From: Nocardia macrotermitis
Lineage (GTDB): Bacteria > Actinomycetota > Actinomycetes > Mycobacteriales > Mycobacteriaceae
Assembly (NCBI RefSeq): GCF_009604405.1
Contig: NZ_WEGK01000006.1
Location: 124,001-188,000, forward strand
Reading direction: 5' to 3'
DNA length: 64,000 nucleotides
Shown: piece after piece, positions 40,614 to 48,927 of the stretch
Numbering within the stretch: the stretch's first letter is position 1
Layout of the letters: every line of letters begins with the position of its first letter
The notes under the pieces: model-generated
The model's database searches: none
The model's input: the letters and a program-made list of their open reading frames with translations, nothing else
What the model was told of the DNA's origin: nothing
Position numbers and translations under genes: made by a program

Positions 40614-42512
40614 ATGAGTGAATCCGCCGCGCGGACCGTCGTCATCGTCGGCGCCGGGCCCAAGGGCATCGGCGTGCTGGAACGGCTCTGCGCCGGTGCG
40701 CCGGAACTGCTGGGCGACCGGAATCTCGTTGTCCACCTGATAGATCCGTTCCCACCGGGCCCCGGCCGCGTGTGGCGGCACGACCAGTCACCGCTGCTGC
40801 TGATGAATTCCAAGGCCGCCGACGTCACCATGTTCACCGACGACAGCGTGCGCTGCGAGGGGCCGCCCAGACCCGGCCCCACCCTCGCCGAGTGGGTCGA
40901 ACAGGTCCGCGACGGCACGCTGGACGTCGAGATCGATCCCGGCCTGCGCGCGGAACTCGATCGCGCCACGCCCGCGACCTTCCACACGCGGCGGATGCAG
41001 AGCGCCTACCTGTCCTGGTGCTACCGCCGGATCCTGGACACCCGGCCGGAGTCGGTCGAGGTGCGGGTGCACGGCACCGAGGCGGTCGATCTCACCGAAT
41101 CCGGTGCGGATCAACTGGTGTGGCTGCGCGACGAGCCGTGGCCGCTGCGGGCCGACGCGGTCGTGCTGACCGTCGGCCACCTCGACGGCGAGACCGACGA
41201 ATCCGGAAGTGCGCTGGCCGATTTCGCGCGTCGGCACGGCCGCACCTACTTCCCGCCCGGCTACACCGCCGACACCGATCTGTCGCCGATCGTCCCGGGT
41301 GAACCGGTGCTGGTGCGGGGATTCGGCCTGGCGTTCATCGATCTGCTGACGCTGCTGACCGAGGGGCGCGGCGGCAGTTACGCGACCGCCGCCGACGGCA
41401 CCCTGGTGTACCGGCCGTCCGGTGCCGAGCCGATCCTGTACGTCGGATCCCGGCGCGGAGTCCCGTACCGGCCCAAGCCGGGGTACGGATTGCTCGGCGC
41501 CGCAGCGGAATTGCCGCGTTTCTTCGGCCCGTCCGAGATCGCCGCGCTGGCCGCCCGGCCCGGCCCGATCCGGTTCCGCACCGATCTGTGGCCGCTGATC
41601 GCGAAGGAACTCGGCTGGGGCTACTACACGGAGCTGTTCACCGCTCACCCCGAGCGGGTGACGATGGAGTTCGCCGAATTCGCCGAGTGCTATCGCGAAT
41701 TCGACTGGGACAGTGAGCAGTTGCGCACGCTGGTGGCCAAGTCCGTACCCGCCGCCGAGGACCGCTTCGATCCCGAGGAACTGGATCGCCCGCTGGCCGC
41801 GGCATCCGCCGCCGACGCGCCCGCACTGGCCGCGCTGGTCCGTGAGCACATCGTCCGGGTGCTCGACCGGGGCGGGGACGGCGCGTTCAGCGCCGACCTC
41901 GGCGCGGTCACCGCGATGCTCTCGGTGTTCCGGCAACTTCCCACCGCCGTCGCCACCGGCAAGCTCGACCCGGAATCGCAGCTGTTCGATGTGGACGGGT
42001 GGTGGTTCGGCTTCTTCAGCTATATCGGCAGCGGGCCGCCCCGGGCGCGGCTCGAGGAACTGCTGGCCCTCGAACGCGCCGGGATCCTCGCCTTCCTGGG
42101 CCCCGAGATGTGGGTGGACACCGACGAGGAGCGGGGGCTGTTCCTGGGCGGCAGCCGCAAGGTCCCCGGCGCGGTCACCGCGACGACGCTCGTCGATGCC
42201 CGGCTGCCGCCCCCGGATGTCACCCGCACCACCAATCCGATCGTGCGCGCCCTGCACGATCGCGGCCGGTTGGGCGCCGAGCGACTCGTCGGCGAGTCCT
42301 CGGTCCTGAGCACCGGACGCATCCACACCTCCGGAATCGACGGGCAACTGTTCGATTCCGGCGGAGTCGCGCACCCGCGGCGCTTCGCCCTGGGCCCGCA
42401 CACCAGTCTGCGCATCGCGGGCGCGTTCAGCAGACCGCGCACCAATGCGCTCGGCTTCCGCGAAAACGACAGTGTCGCATGCCAAGTGCTGCGGCTGACA
42501 GGAGAGTCATGA
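40614..42512 (+). CDS. Large FAD/NAD(P)-binding oxidoreductase-like protein
   Basis: A 632-residue protein beginning with a dinucleotide fold (VVIVGAGPKGIGVLERL, residues ~9-25) of the NAD_binding_9 type. LLLMNSKAADVTMFTDD follows in place of a typical monooxygenase FATGY region. The C-terminus has the family ending RIAGAFSRPRTNALGFRENDSVA. Members are usually annotated only as FAD/NAD(P)-binding and their reactions are mostly unknown. GGAGG precedes ATG 40614, 16 nt after the ATPase stop. Cotranscription with an importer suggests it acts on the imported ligand, for example redox release or modification. That role is inference. Confidence 0.78.
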   Translation: MSESAARTVVIVGAGPKGIGVLERLCAGAPELLGDRNLVVHLIDPFPPGPGRVWRHDQSPLLLMNSKAADVTMFTDDSVRCEGPPRPGPTLAEWVEQVRDGTLDVEIDPGLRAELDRATPATFHTRRMQSAYLSWCYRRILDTRPESVEVRVHGTEAVDLTESGADQLVWLRDEPWPLRADAVVLTVGHLDGETDESGSALADFARRHGRTYFPPGYTADTDLSPIVPGEPVLVRGFGLAFIDLLTLLTEGRGGSYATAADGTLVYRPSGAEPILYVGSRRGVPYRPKPGYGLLGAAAELPRFFGPSEIAALAARPGPIRFRTDLWPLIAKELGWGYYTELFTAHPERVTMEFAEFAECYREFDWDSEQLRTLVAKSVPAAEDRFDPEELDRPLAAASAADAPALAALVREHIVRVLDRGGDGAFSADLGAVTAMLSVFRQLPTAVATGKLDPESQLFDVDGWWFGFFSYIGSGPPRARLEELLALERAGILAFLGPEMWVDTDEERGLFLGGSRKVPGAVTATTLVDARLPPPDVTRTTNPIVRALHDRGRLGAERLVGESSVLSTGRIHTSGIDGQLFDSGGVAHPRRFALGPHTSLRIAGAFSRPRTNALGFRENDSVACQVLRLTGES

Positions 42513-42889
42513 CCCATCAACTCCGCAAGACCTATGCCCGCGTCCTGACCGAGGAGTTGAAGGAGACCGTCGGGGTGCTGCGCGATCTCGTCGGCCGGGA
42601 CCCCGATTTCGAGGTCACCTTCGGCCGCTTCGACATCGCGCTGATCGGCGACTTCTGCGTGGTGGCCGGCACCGAGGAGGCGCTGGCCCGCTACCGGGGC
42701 ACGGTCGGCCCGGTGATCGTCGCGGATATCGCTGCCACGCTGGCCCTGCTCGAGGACACCGGCGCCCGGATCACCGTCGCGCCGTTCGACGGACCGGCCG
42801 GACGCAGTGCCCTGATCCGTCACGCGGACGGTGTCGAATTCGAGTACGTCCAGTTCCACGCCGAGTTGGACCGGCAGGTGTTCGGCTGA
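42509..42889 (+). CDS. VOC (glyoxalase/bleomycin-resistance fold) family protein
   Basis: A 126-residue protein translated by ATGA overlap with the FAD protein. The paired beta-alpha-beta-beta-beta pattern of the vicinal oxygen chelate fold is suggested by TYARVLTEELKETVGVLRDLVGRDPDFEVTFGRFDIALIGDFCVV and by IVADIAATLALLEDTGARITVAPFDGP...RHADGVEFEYVQF. The ligand positions expected for a metal enzyme are incomplete, so it could be a binding or resistance protein rather than a catalyst. Last gene of the importer operon. Confidence 0.72.
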   Translation: MTHQLRKTYARVLTEELKETVGVLRDLVGRDPDFEVTFGRFDIALIGDFCVVAGTEEALARYRGTVGPVIVADIAATLALLEDTGARITVAPFDGPAGRSALIRHADGVEFEYVQFHAELDRQVFG

Positions 42890-42991
42890 GATTTCGGGCG
42901 CGTTCTTTTCGGCTCAGTGTGAGCGGAATCGGAAAAGCGGGAAACTCCCTGTATTCCGGATATGAACCGACCGTGGCCCCGCGACGGCAGA

Positions 42992-43020
42992 CTGCACACG
43001 GTCGGGCGGTCGGTTACAAT
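42992..43020 (+). promoter_or_regulatory. Candidate promoter of the LuxR regulator gene
   Basis: A consensus-like -10 TACAAT (43015-43020) has a weak -35 CTGCAC (42992-42997) 17 bp upstream. It implies a leader of about 200 nt before the TTG start at 43226. It lacks the TAGGGG/TANNNT layout of the PKS-regulon promoters. The 336-nt gap 42890-43225 holds no convincing gene. Confidence 0.45.
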
Positions 43021-43134
43021 AGGAGTACGTAATGCTTCGATTCGGCCGACCGCAATTCACTTTCAGCCGAGAAGTACGGCACGGTACCCATTTCCGTCAT
43101 TCCGTGTCTTTTCGGCTGCAAAGGCAGGGTGCTA

Positions 43135-43162
43135 CCTGGGGCCCATACCGTGGTGCCCCAGG
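43135..43162 (+). promoter_or_regulatory. Hairpin with CTGGGG/CCCCAG arms in the LuxR leader
   Basis: Arms CCTGGGGC (43135-43142) and GCCCCAGG (43155-43162) form an 8-bp stem that extends by three pairs past one bulged T to a 5-nt TACCG loop. The CTGGGG core matches the box variant in the ABC-operon promoter. It could therefore be an autoregulatory operator or an RNA stem-loop in the leader. Confidence 0.4.
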
Positions 43163-43225
43163 GCAGAACGATGAGGTTCCTCGATCCCCGGTGCGTGGTC
43201 GCCAAGAGCGAGATGAGGGCGCCCG

Positions 43226-46084
43226 TTGTTTGCCGAACGTCGATCACAGCTTGTCACACTGGAGCGGATCCATCATCAATGTATTGCCGGTAAAGGGGGA
43301 ATATCGCTGATTGCCGGTCCGGTTGGGAGCGGCAAGACGGAATTGCTCCAGATATTCGCGGAACAGTTGTCCGCGGCGGGCGCCACAATCCTCGAAGCCG
43401 TCGGTTCGCCACGAGAATGCGATCAGGCGTTCGGAATTCTGCAGCAACTGTTCGCGGGCCTGCGTGACCAGGACGATCACGCGCGCATCCGGCGGTTGCT
43501 GTCCGACAGCGCATCCCGGCTCATCGGCGGGTCCGGTGAGCGGGACGCGCAGGTGTTGCGCAATCACGCGAACCAGGAACTGTGGGCGATGGTGCTGCGG
43601 TTGTCGGCACAGGCCCCGGTCGCCATCATCGTCGATGACCTCCAGTACGCGGATCTGGCCTCCCTCCAGTCGCTGCTGTATTTCAGCGGTCGGCTGCGGT
43701 CGTCCCGGGTCATGATCATCGGAACCCGCACCGATCTCCCGTCGTTCGCCGGTGACGAGCGCGCGGTGCAGATCACCGAACTACTCCGCCAGCCCCGGTT
43801 CCACCTGTTGCGTACCGGCCCGCTGAGCGTCGACGGCGTCCGGGAGACGCTGTCCGAGCGCATCGGCGTACCGGTCGGGCCGGGGCTGGCGCAGTCCTGG
43901 CACCGCCTCACCGGCGGCAGCCCGTTCCTGCTGCGCGCCCTGACCGAGGACAACGGATCGGCCGGAGTGGCACTGGCACAACGACTTTCCGATCCGGTCG
44001 CCGGTGACGAGTTCGCCAAGGCCGCGCTGGCGTGCGCGCATCGCGGCTGCCACCGGTTCCTGCGGGCCGCCCGCTGTCTGGCGGTGCTGGCCGAATCGGG
44101 ATCGTTCGCGCTGCTGCCCCAGCTGATCGGCGAGGACGAGGCCACCGCCGCGGCGATCGTGCTGGCGCTCACCGAGGCGGGCATCCTGGACGGGGAACGC
44201 TACCGGCATCCCGCGGCGCGGGCCGCGGTGCTCGGCGAGCTCGACATCGCCGAACGCGCCGACCTGCATCGCCGCGTCGCCGGGCTACTCTACGAGGACG
44301 ACCGCCGACCCGATCGCATCGCGGTCCATCTGGTCGCGGCCGCCGCCGTGCGCGAACCCTGGGCGCTCGAGATCCTGCTGAACGCGGCGCGCGAGGCGGT
44401 GCAGCGCGACGACACCGAATTCGCGGCCAAATGCCTGCGCGCCGCCGAACCCGTGGTGACAACCGCGGAACAGCAAGTGGCACTGGCGATTCTGCGCATC
44501 CACGTGGACTCGCACAGCAACCCGGACAACACCGCCCAATCGGTGGCGACCGTGCTCACCGCGGCGCGCGCGGGCCGGGTGCCGGTCCGAGAACTGGTCG
44601 GGTTGCTGAATCCGCTGCTGTGGCAAGGATGTTCGGGCGCGGCGACCGAGATCCTCGAACACATCGAGCGGTCCGACGACGCCCTCGAGGATCGCTGCGC
44701 GGCCGATCTCACCTCGATCCGCACCTGGATGCGGTCCACCCACCCCGGTCTGCTGGCCGGCACCGGCGACAACGAACCCTCGGGTGGCGCCCGGGTGCGC
44801 ATCATCGCCAACCGGTCGGTGCGCGGGCCCGGCCTGCTGGCCGACGTCCTCGAGATCGGCCCCACCGAACACACCGTGCCGACGGCGGAATGGTTGTTGC
44901 AGACCACCCGGTTGTCGGGCCCGTCGCTGGCGTCGATCGTGTCCGCGCTGCTGTCGCTGGTGCACGCGGATCGGGTCGATCTCGCCGAGCGCTGGTGCGA
45001 TTCGCTCCTGCGCGAATCGGCAGCGCGACAGGCCGTGACCTGGCAGGCGCTGTTGACCGCCACGCGTGCCGAGATCGCCATCCGGCGCGGCGATATGGCC
45101 GCGGCCCGACGCGACGGACTGGCGGCGCTGGAGCTGATCCCGCGGCAGGCGTGGGGGGTGGCGCTGGGCACCGTCGTCTCGCGGGTGCTGATCGCCGCGA
45201 CCGCCCTGGGCGACTGGCAGACCGCGGGCGATTGCCTGATCCAGCTGCCCGACGCCGTCTTCGACACCCGCTACGGCGTGCAGTTCCTCTACGCCCGGGG
45301 CCGGCGGCTGCTGGCGGGCGATCGGCTGTGGGCGGCCCTGGACGATCTGTCGACGTGCGGCAGGCTGATGGTCGAATGGGATATCGACCAGCCCACCTTC
45401 CTGCCGTGGCGGGCCGACGCGGTGGCGGTGCTGCTGCGACTGGGCCGGGATCGCCAGGCCGCCGAACTGGCCGCCGCGCAACTCGCCCGCACGAATCCGG
45501 GCCAGCCCCGCGCGTACGGGATCGCGCTGCGCACCGTCGCGGCCACCGAATGCGACGACGGCGCCCGCCGCGACATGCTGCTGCGGGCGATCGAATCCCT
45601 CGAAAACTCCCCGGACCGAATGGAATTGGCGTACGCGCTGGCCGATCTGGGCGACGCACAGGTGCGGCTCGGTGAGCCCCGCCGTGCGCGGCAGACGGCC
45701 CAGCGCGCGACCCGGCTGGCCGAGGAACTGGCCCTGGAACCGCTGCTGCATCGGCTCGACATCGGCCGCCGACCCATCGAATCGATCCTGCCGGTGCGCG
45801 CGGCGGGCCTCGACGACGGTGACAGCGACGTCCTGAGCGCCGCCGAACGTCGCGTGGTCATGCTCGCGGCGCGCGGCCGCACCAACCGCGAGATCGCCGC
45901 GGAGCTGTACATCACGGTCAGCACGGTCGAACAGCATCTGACCCGGGTGTACCGGAAGCTGCGCGTGAAGGGGCGCGGTGATCTGGCGGCCTATCTGCAC
46001 AGCGGCTTCACTCCGCGCGCGGTGGGGGTCGAATTACGGCCCCGGCCAGGCGGTTCGGACACGGTCCGGCGCGGCGCGGCGTGA
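43226..46084 (+). CDS. LuxR-family regulator with large ATP-binding N-terminus (LAL type)
   Basis: A 952-residue regulator. TTG 43226 is the first possible start after an in-frame stop and has GAGGG 6-7 nt upstream. Residues ~25-40 carry Walker A (GPVGSGKT); VAIIVDDLQYADL is Walker B. A long helical repeat region follows. The C-terminal LuxR helix-turn-helix (~885-940) reads LSAAERRVVMLAARGRTNREIAAELYITVSTVEQHLTRVYRKL. LAL regulators are typical pathway activators of macrolide-type PKS clusters. It is the best candidate for recognising the TAGGGG boxes in front of the carboxylase/reductase, PKS1, SDR, ABC operon and P450. Confidence 0.92.
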   Translation: MFAERRSQLVTLERIHHQCIAGKGGISLIAGPVGSGKTELLQIFAEQLSAAGATILEAVGSPRECDQAFGILQQLFAGLRDQDDHARIRRLLSDSASRLIGGSGERDAQVLRNHANQELWAMVLRLSAQAPVAIIVDDLQYADLASLQSLLYFSGRLRSSRVMIIGTRTDLPSFAGDERAVQITELLRQPRFHLLRTGPLSVDGVRETLSERIGVPVGPGLAQSWHRLTGGSPFLLRALTEDNGSAGVALAQRLSDPVAGDEFAKAALACAHRGCHRFLRAARCLAVLAESGSFALLPQLIGEDEATAAAIVLALTEAGILDGERYRHPAARAAVLGELDIAERADLHRRVAGLLYEDDRRPDRIAVHLVAAAAVREPWALEILLNAAREAVQRDDTEFAAKCLRAAEPVVTTAEQQVALAILRIHVDSHSNPDNTAQSVATVLTAARAGRVPVRELVGLLNPLLWQGCSGAATEILEHIERSDDALEDRCAADLTSIRTWMRSTHPGLLAGTGDNEPSGGARVRIIANRSVRGPGLLADVLEIGPTEHTVPTAEWLLQTTRLSGPSLASIVSALLSLVHADRVDLAERWCDSLLRESAARQAVTWQALLTATRAEIAIRRGDMAAARRDGLAALELIPRQAWGVALGTVVSRVLIAATALGDWQTAGDCLIQLPDAVFDTRYGVQFLYARGRRLLAGDRLWAALDDLSTCGRLMVEWDIDQPTFLPWRADAVAVLLRLGRDRQAAELAAAQLARTNPGQPRAYGIALRTVAATECDDGARRDMLLRAIESLENSPDRMELAYALADLGDAQVRLGEPRRARQTAQRATRLAEELALEPLLHRLDIGRRPIESILPVRAAGLDDGDSDVLSAAERRVVMLAARGRTNREIAAELYITVSTVEQHLTRVYRKLRVKGRGDLAAYLHSGFTPRAVGVELRPRPGGSDTVRRGAA

Positions 46085-46092
46085 GCGCCACG

Positions 46093-46120
46093 GCCTCCAC
46101 CGCGGTCGTGCGGTGGAGGC
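46093..46120. terminator. Bidirectional hairpin terminator
   Basis: A perfect 11-bp stem GCCTCCACCGC/GCGGTGGAGGC (46093-46103, 46110-46120) with a 6-nt loop. It lies between the convergent LuxR (stop 46084) and MFS (stop 46129) genes. Confidence 0.78.
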
Positions 46121-46128
46121 TCGCCGCG

Positions 46129-47592
46129 TCAGGCCGCCGGTTGCTTCGGCTCCTTGATCACGAACAGGCTGATCAGCAGCGCCGCCGCCGCGAAGGCGAC
46201 CGCCGCGATGACCGCCGTGGACAACCCGTGCGCCAACGCGTCGTGCGTGGTGGCGCCGGTGTGTTCGTGAGCGATGCGGGCGGACTGGTAGATCGTGGTC
46301 AGAATGCCGACACCCAGCGACAGGCCGATCTGCTGCGTCGCCTGCAACAGACCGGACGCCGCACCCATGTCGCGTGGTTCCAGACCGCCGAGCACGGTCA
46401 TGTTCAGGGTGACGAAGGCCAGGCTCAGACCGGCTCCCAACAGGATGAACGGCGCGAGCACACCGGTGAAGTAGTTGCTCGAACCGGTGGTGGTGGTCAG
46501 CCACACCGCCTCGGCCAGCATCAGCACCACGCCGGTCACCAGGACCCGTTTACGCCCGAACCGGGCGATGATCTTCGGAGCCCACTTCGCGACCGCGAAC
46601 TGCACGACCGCCATCGGCAGGAAGGCGAGACCGGCCACCAGCGGACCGAAGCCGAGCGCGTCCTGGATGTAGAGCGACAGCAGGATGTAGGTACCGGCCA
46701 TGGTCGCCATCAACAGCACGAACGTCAGATACGCGCCGCCCCGAATCCGGTTGCCCAGCAACCGCAACGGCATGATCGGCTGCTCGGCGTGGCGTTCGAT
46801 GAAGATGAATCCGGCCACCAGCACCACGCCCACGACGAACGGGATCACGGTTCCGGGCGCGGTCCAGCCGTTGGTGATATTGGTCAGGCCGTAGACGATG
46901 CCGACCATGCCCAGCGTGGACACGATCGCACCGAGAAGATCGAAAGTGCCACGGTGACGCTCGGTTTCGTCGAGATAGCGGCGCGCCAGCAGAATGGTCA
47001 CCAGGCCGATCGGCACGTTGATGAAGAACACCAGCCGCCAGCTGAAGCTGGTGAGTACGCCGCCGACGATGAGGCCCAGTGTGATCCCGAGTCCGGTGAC
47101 CATCGAGAACACCCCCAGTGCCCGGGTGCGCTGCGGGCCCTCGGCGAAGGTGGCCGCGATCATCGACAGCGCGGCCGGTCCGGCGAAGGCGAAACCGACG
47201 CCCTGGAGTGCCCGCGCGGCGATCAGCAGACCGCCGTTCGGCGCGATGCCGCCCAGGATCGAGGCCACGACCAGCAGCCCCAGACCCCAGGAGAACATCC
47301 GGCGCCGGCCGAGGATGTCGCTGGCGCGCCCGCCCAGCAGCAGCAGTCCGCCGTAGGCCAGCGAATAGGCGCTGAAGACCCAGGCCAGCGACTGCGCGGA
47401 CATCCGGAGCCCGGACTGGATCTCCGGCAGCGCGATATTGACGACGTTGCTGTCCACCGCGACCATGAGCTGACAGGTCACGATGACGCCCAGCGCGATC
47501 GACAACCGGCGATTGCGGGTGCTCGTGGCGGGATCCGGTGGCGGGTCCGCGGCGGGGATTCTGTTGTCGGGCTGGATATCTCGGCTGGTCAT
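46129..47592 (-). CDS. MFS drug exporter, EmrB/QacA (DHA2) family
   Basis: A 487-residue transporter with the 14-helix DHA2 layout. Motif A-like LGGRASDILGRRRMF follows helix 2, and the motif C-like segment GLGITLGLIVGGVLTSFSWRLVFFINVP lies around helix 5. The N-terminus has the family pattern MVAVDSNVVNIALPEIQ. Proton-driven efflux of a drug or cluster product is expected. It is divergent from a TetR gene (47731) with a candidate operator between them. Being next to the LuxR gene makes it the likely exporter or self-resistance pump of the polyketide, but the TAGGGG promoter is absent here, so it may be induced separately through TetR. Confidence 0.9.
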   Translation of the reverse strand: MTSRDIQPDNRIPAADPPPDPATSTRNRRLSIALGVIVTCQLMVAVDSNVVNIALPEIQSGLRMSAQSLAWVFSAYSLAYGGLLLLGGRASDILGRRRMFSWGLGLLVVASILGGIAPNGGLLIAARALQGVGFAFAGPAALSMIAATFAEGPQRTRALGVFSMVTGLGITLGLIVGGVLTSFSWRLVFFINVPIGLVTILLARRYLDETERHRGTFDLLGAIVSTLGMVGIVYGLTNITNGWTAPGTVIPFVVGVVLVAGFIFIERHAEQPIMPLRLLGNRIRGGAYLTFVLLMATMAGTYILLSLYIQDALGFGPLVAGLAFLPMAVVQFAVAKWAPKIIARFGRKRVLVTGVVLMLAEAVWLTTTTGSSNYFTGVLAPFILLGAGLSLAFVTLNMTVLGGLEPRDMGAASGLLQATQQIGLSLGVGILTTIYQSARIAHEHTGATTHDALAHGLSTAVIAAVAFAAAALLISLFVIKEPKQPAA

Positions 47593-47666
47593 CAACAGTC
47601 CGTTCGGGAAGGTCGGGGAGAGGGCGGGGTGAGCGACCGCGCGGCACTGCGCATCGGCTCCACGCT

Positions 47667-47711
47667 TGTAGACTCAATTCAGCATAGGGCCGCGAAGCAT
47701 TTTCGTCTACA
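47667..47711. promoter_or_regulatory. Candidate TetR operator pair between MFS and TetR genes
   Basis: TGTAGAC (47667-47673) and its inverted copy GTCTACA (47705-47711) lie in the 138-nt divergent gap, 31 bp apart. They could bind two TetR dimers or act as a long operator covering both promoters. Support is symmetry and position only. Confidence 0.42.
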
Positions 47712-47730
47712 CATGTTGAGTGAGGTTGTC

Positions 47731-48540
47731 ATGCCGGTTCACGAAATGGAGGCGCCGGTCCGGGAGGCCGCGGCGGCTCCGGCCAGCCGCGCCGAGCGTC
47801 GTCGCCAGACCAGGCAGCTGATTCTGGACGCGGCGCGCGAGTTGTTCGCCGAGCGTGGCTACATCGAGACCACCATCCGCGCCATCGCGCAGCGCGCCGA
47901 CGTCGACCCGGCATTGGTGATGCAGCACTTCGGCACCAAGAGTGCCCTTTTCGACGAGGTCGCGGGCATTCCGGAGACCCTCGACGACGCGCTCGAGGGC
48001 CCGCCGGAGGAACTGGGCGAGCGCCTGCTCCGGCACGCCATGGCGGATGTGGACCGCAAGGAGGACCGGACGATGCCGGTGCTGCGCTCGATGCTCACCC
48101 ATCCCGAGGCGGCGCACGCCGTGCGCTGCGCGATCATGAATCCGGAGACCAGCCCGTGGACCCGGGTGCTGGTCGGCCCCGATGCCGAGCGGCGGTCGGT
48201 GCTGATCGGCACGCTGGTGCTGGGCGTTCTGGTCGCCCGCTACATGGTGCATCTGCCCGGCGTCGCCGACGCGCCCGCCGAACGCCTGGTCGACCTGCTC
48301 GGACCGTGTCTGCGGCCGTTGGTGCTGGGCGACGCCGAATCTGCCGGTGCGACACCGGGTTCGGCCCTGGACGCGCTGGCCGAGGCGGATGCCGCGCGGC
48401 GGGCCGCGACGGCGCGGGTCGACGAATGCGCTCGTGCCGCATTGGCCGCCGGTGCGTCGTACGGTGACGTCGGCCGGCTGGTGGGGATCACCCGGCAAGC
48501 GGCGCGGAAGCGCTGGCCGCAGGGCGGGGATGCCGAGTAG
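47731..48540 (+). CDS. TetR-family regulator with an extra C-terminal HTH-like segment
   Basis: 269 residues from ATG 47731, chosen for the GAGG site 5 nt upstream; ATG 47713 is an alternative adding six residues. The N-terminal TetR domain (~15-65) has TRQLILDAARELFAERGYIETTIRAIAQRADVDPALVMQHFGTKSALF. The ligand domain follows. Unusually, the last ~50 residues (ECARAALAAGASYGDVGRLVGITRQAARKRW) look like a second helix-turn-helix, giving two potential DNA-contact regions. Divergent from the DHA2 exporter, so it is its probable repressor. The ligand may be the polyketide. Confidence 0.88.
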   Translation: MPVHEMEAPVREAAAAPASRAERRRQTRQLILDAARELFAERGYIETTIRAIAQRADVDPALVMQHFGTKSALFDEVAGIPETLDDALEGPPEELGERLLRHAMADVDRKEDRTMPVLRSMLTHPEAAHAVRCAIMNPETSPWTRVLVGPDAERRSVLIGTLVLGVLVARYMVHLPGVADAPAERLVDLLGPCLRPLVLGDAESAGATPGSALDALAEADAARRAATARVDECARAALAAGASYGDVGRLVGITRQAARKRWPQGGDAE

Positions 48541-48595
48541 CGCGGAGCCACGCTGGCGGTCAGCGCGCGCGGATTCCGACGACCTGCGTCTGAGT

Positions 48596-48611
48596 GACAA
48601 CCTAGGTTGTC
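48596..48611. promoter_or_regulatory. 16-bp perfect palindrome (operator-like)
   Basis: GACAACCTAGGTTGTC is fully palindromic and has the same GACAAC-N4-GTTGTC layout as the site at 48657. Both lie in the 400-nt gene-free stretch between the TetR gene and the P450. A matching half-site GGTTGTC lies immediately before the TetR start codon at 47731. Confidence 0.55.
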
Positions 48612-48625
48612 GATCCGGATGAAGT

Positions 48626-48649
48626 CGAAGCGGCGCGCCTGCCGCTTCG
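48626..48649 (+). terminator. Hairpin between the two operator palindromes (tetR terminator candidate)
   Basis: A 9-bp perfect stem (CGAAGCGGC/GCCGCTTCG) with a 6-nt loop, 86 nt after the TetR stop. It is flanked on both sides by the GACAAC palindromes. Confidence 0.45.
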
Positions 48650-48656
48650 GCCCGTT

Positions 48657-48672
48657 GACAACTTGTGTTGTC
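48657..48672. promoter_or_regulatory. Second GACAAC-N4-GTTGTC operator-like site
   Basis: GACAAC-TTGT-GTTGTC has 6-bp inverted arms identical to those at 48596. The two sites are 61 bp apart centre to centre. The left arm overlaps a TTGACA hexamer (48655-48660) that could be a -35 element. Confidence 0.5.
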
Positions 48673-48744
48673 GAAAAACGGCGCGACTGATATCCGTACC
48701 GCCCGAGCATCCCAGCCAACAGGGCAAGCGGCAGGTCGGTCGAA

Positions 48745-48840
48745 CCCCTACTACTCGAGACGCCGCCCCCGAGGCTAGGGGACCGTCGCGACCGAGATAG
48801 GGGTGCCCGTAGCAGCCCTGCCTTCCTAGGCTTTCCGGTG
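48745..48840 (+). promoter_or_regulatory. P450 promoter with three CCCCTA/TAGGGG boxes
   Basis: CCCCTA (48745-48750), TAGGGG (48776-48781) and TAGGGGT (48798-48804) lie at spacings of 31 and 22 nt, close to whole helical turns. TAGGCT (48827-48832) is placed exactly as the -10 elements of the SDR and ABC promoters relative to the last box. Unlike those, transcription would start about 100 nt before the P450 start codon. Confidence 0.55.
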
Positions 48841-48927
48841 CGCAAACATGCTCGCCCGCAACAGATCCCGTGCACGACCGAGATTCCGTGCATGACCGCG
48901 GCGAGCCGCCGAAACGGCCGACCGTGA
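48838..48927 (+). CDS. Possible 29-codon leaderless upstream ORF
   Basis: GTG 48838 lies 6 nt past the inferred -10 and opens a 29-codon frame (VRKHARPQQIPCTTEIPC...) whose TGA overlaps the P450 ribosome site AAGGAG (48927-48932). It contains two cysteines. Termination next to the ribosome site would allow translational coupling. The coding evidence is weak and it may be chance. Confidence 0.2.
   Translation: MRKHARPQQIPCTTEIPCMTAASRRNGRP

Noticed and set aside
43032..43310. 92-residue frame starting just after TACAAT/AGGAG upstream of the LuxR gene
   Set aside because: The ATG is too close to the -10 for AGGAG to act as its ribosome site in a transcript, it overlaps the regulator start, and the translation has no recognisable pattern. 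Kept as leader sequence.
46081..48540. 819-residue plus-strand frame spanning the MFS gene and TetR
   Set aside because: Only the last 269 residues from ATG 47731 are a protein (TetR). The rest is antisense to the MFS exporter.
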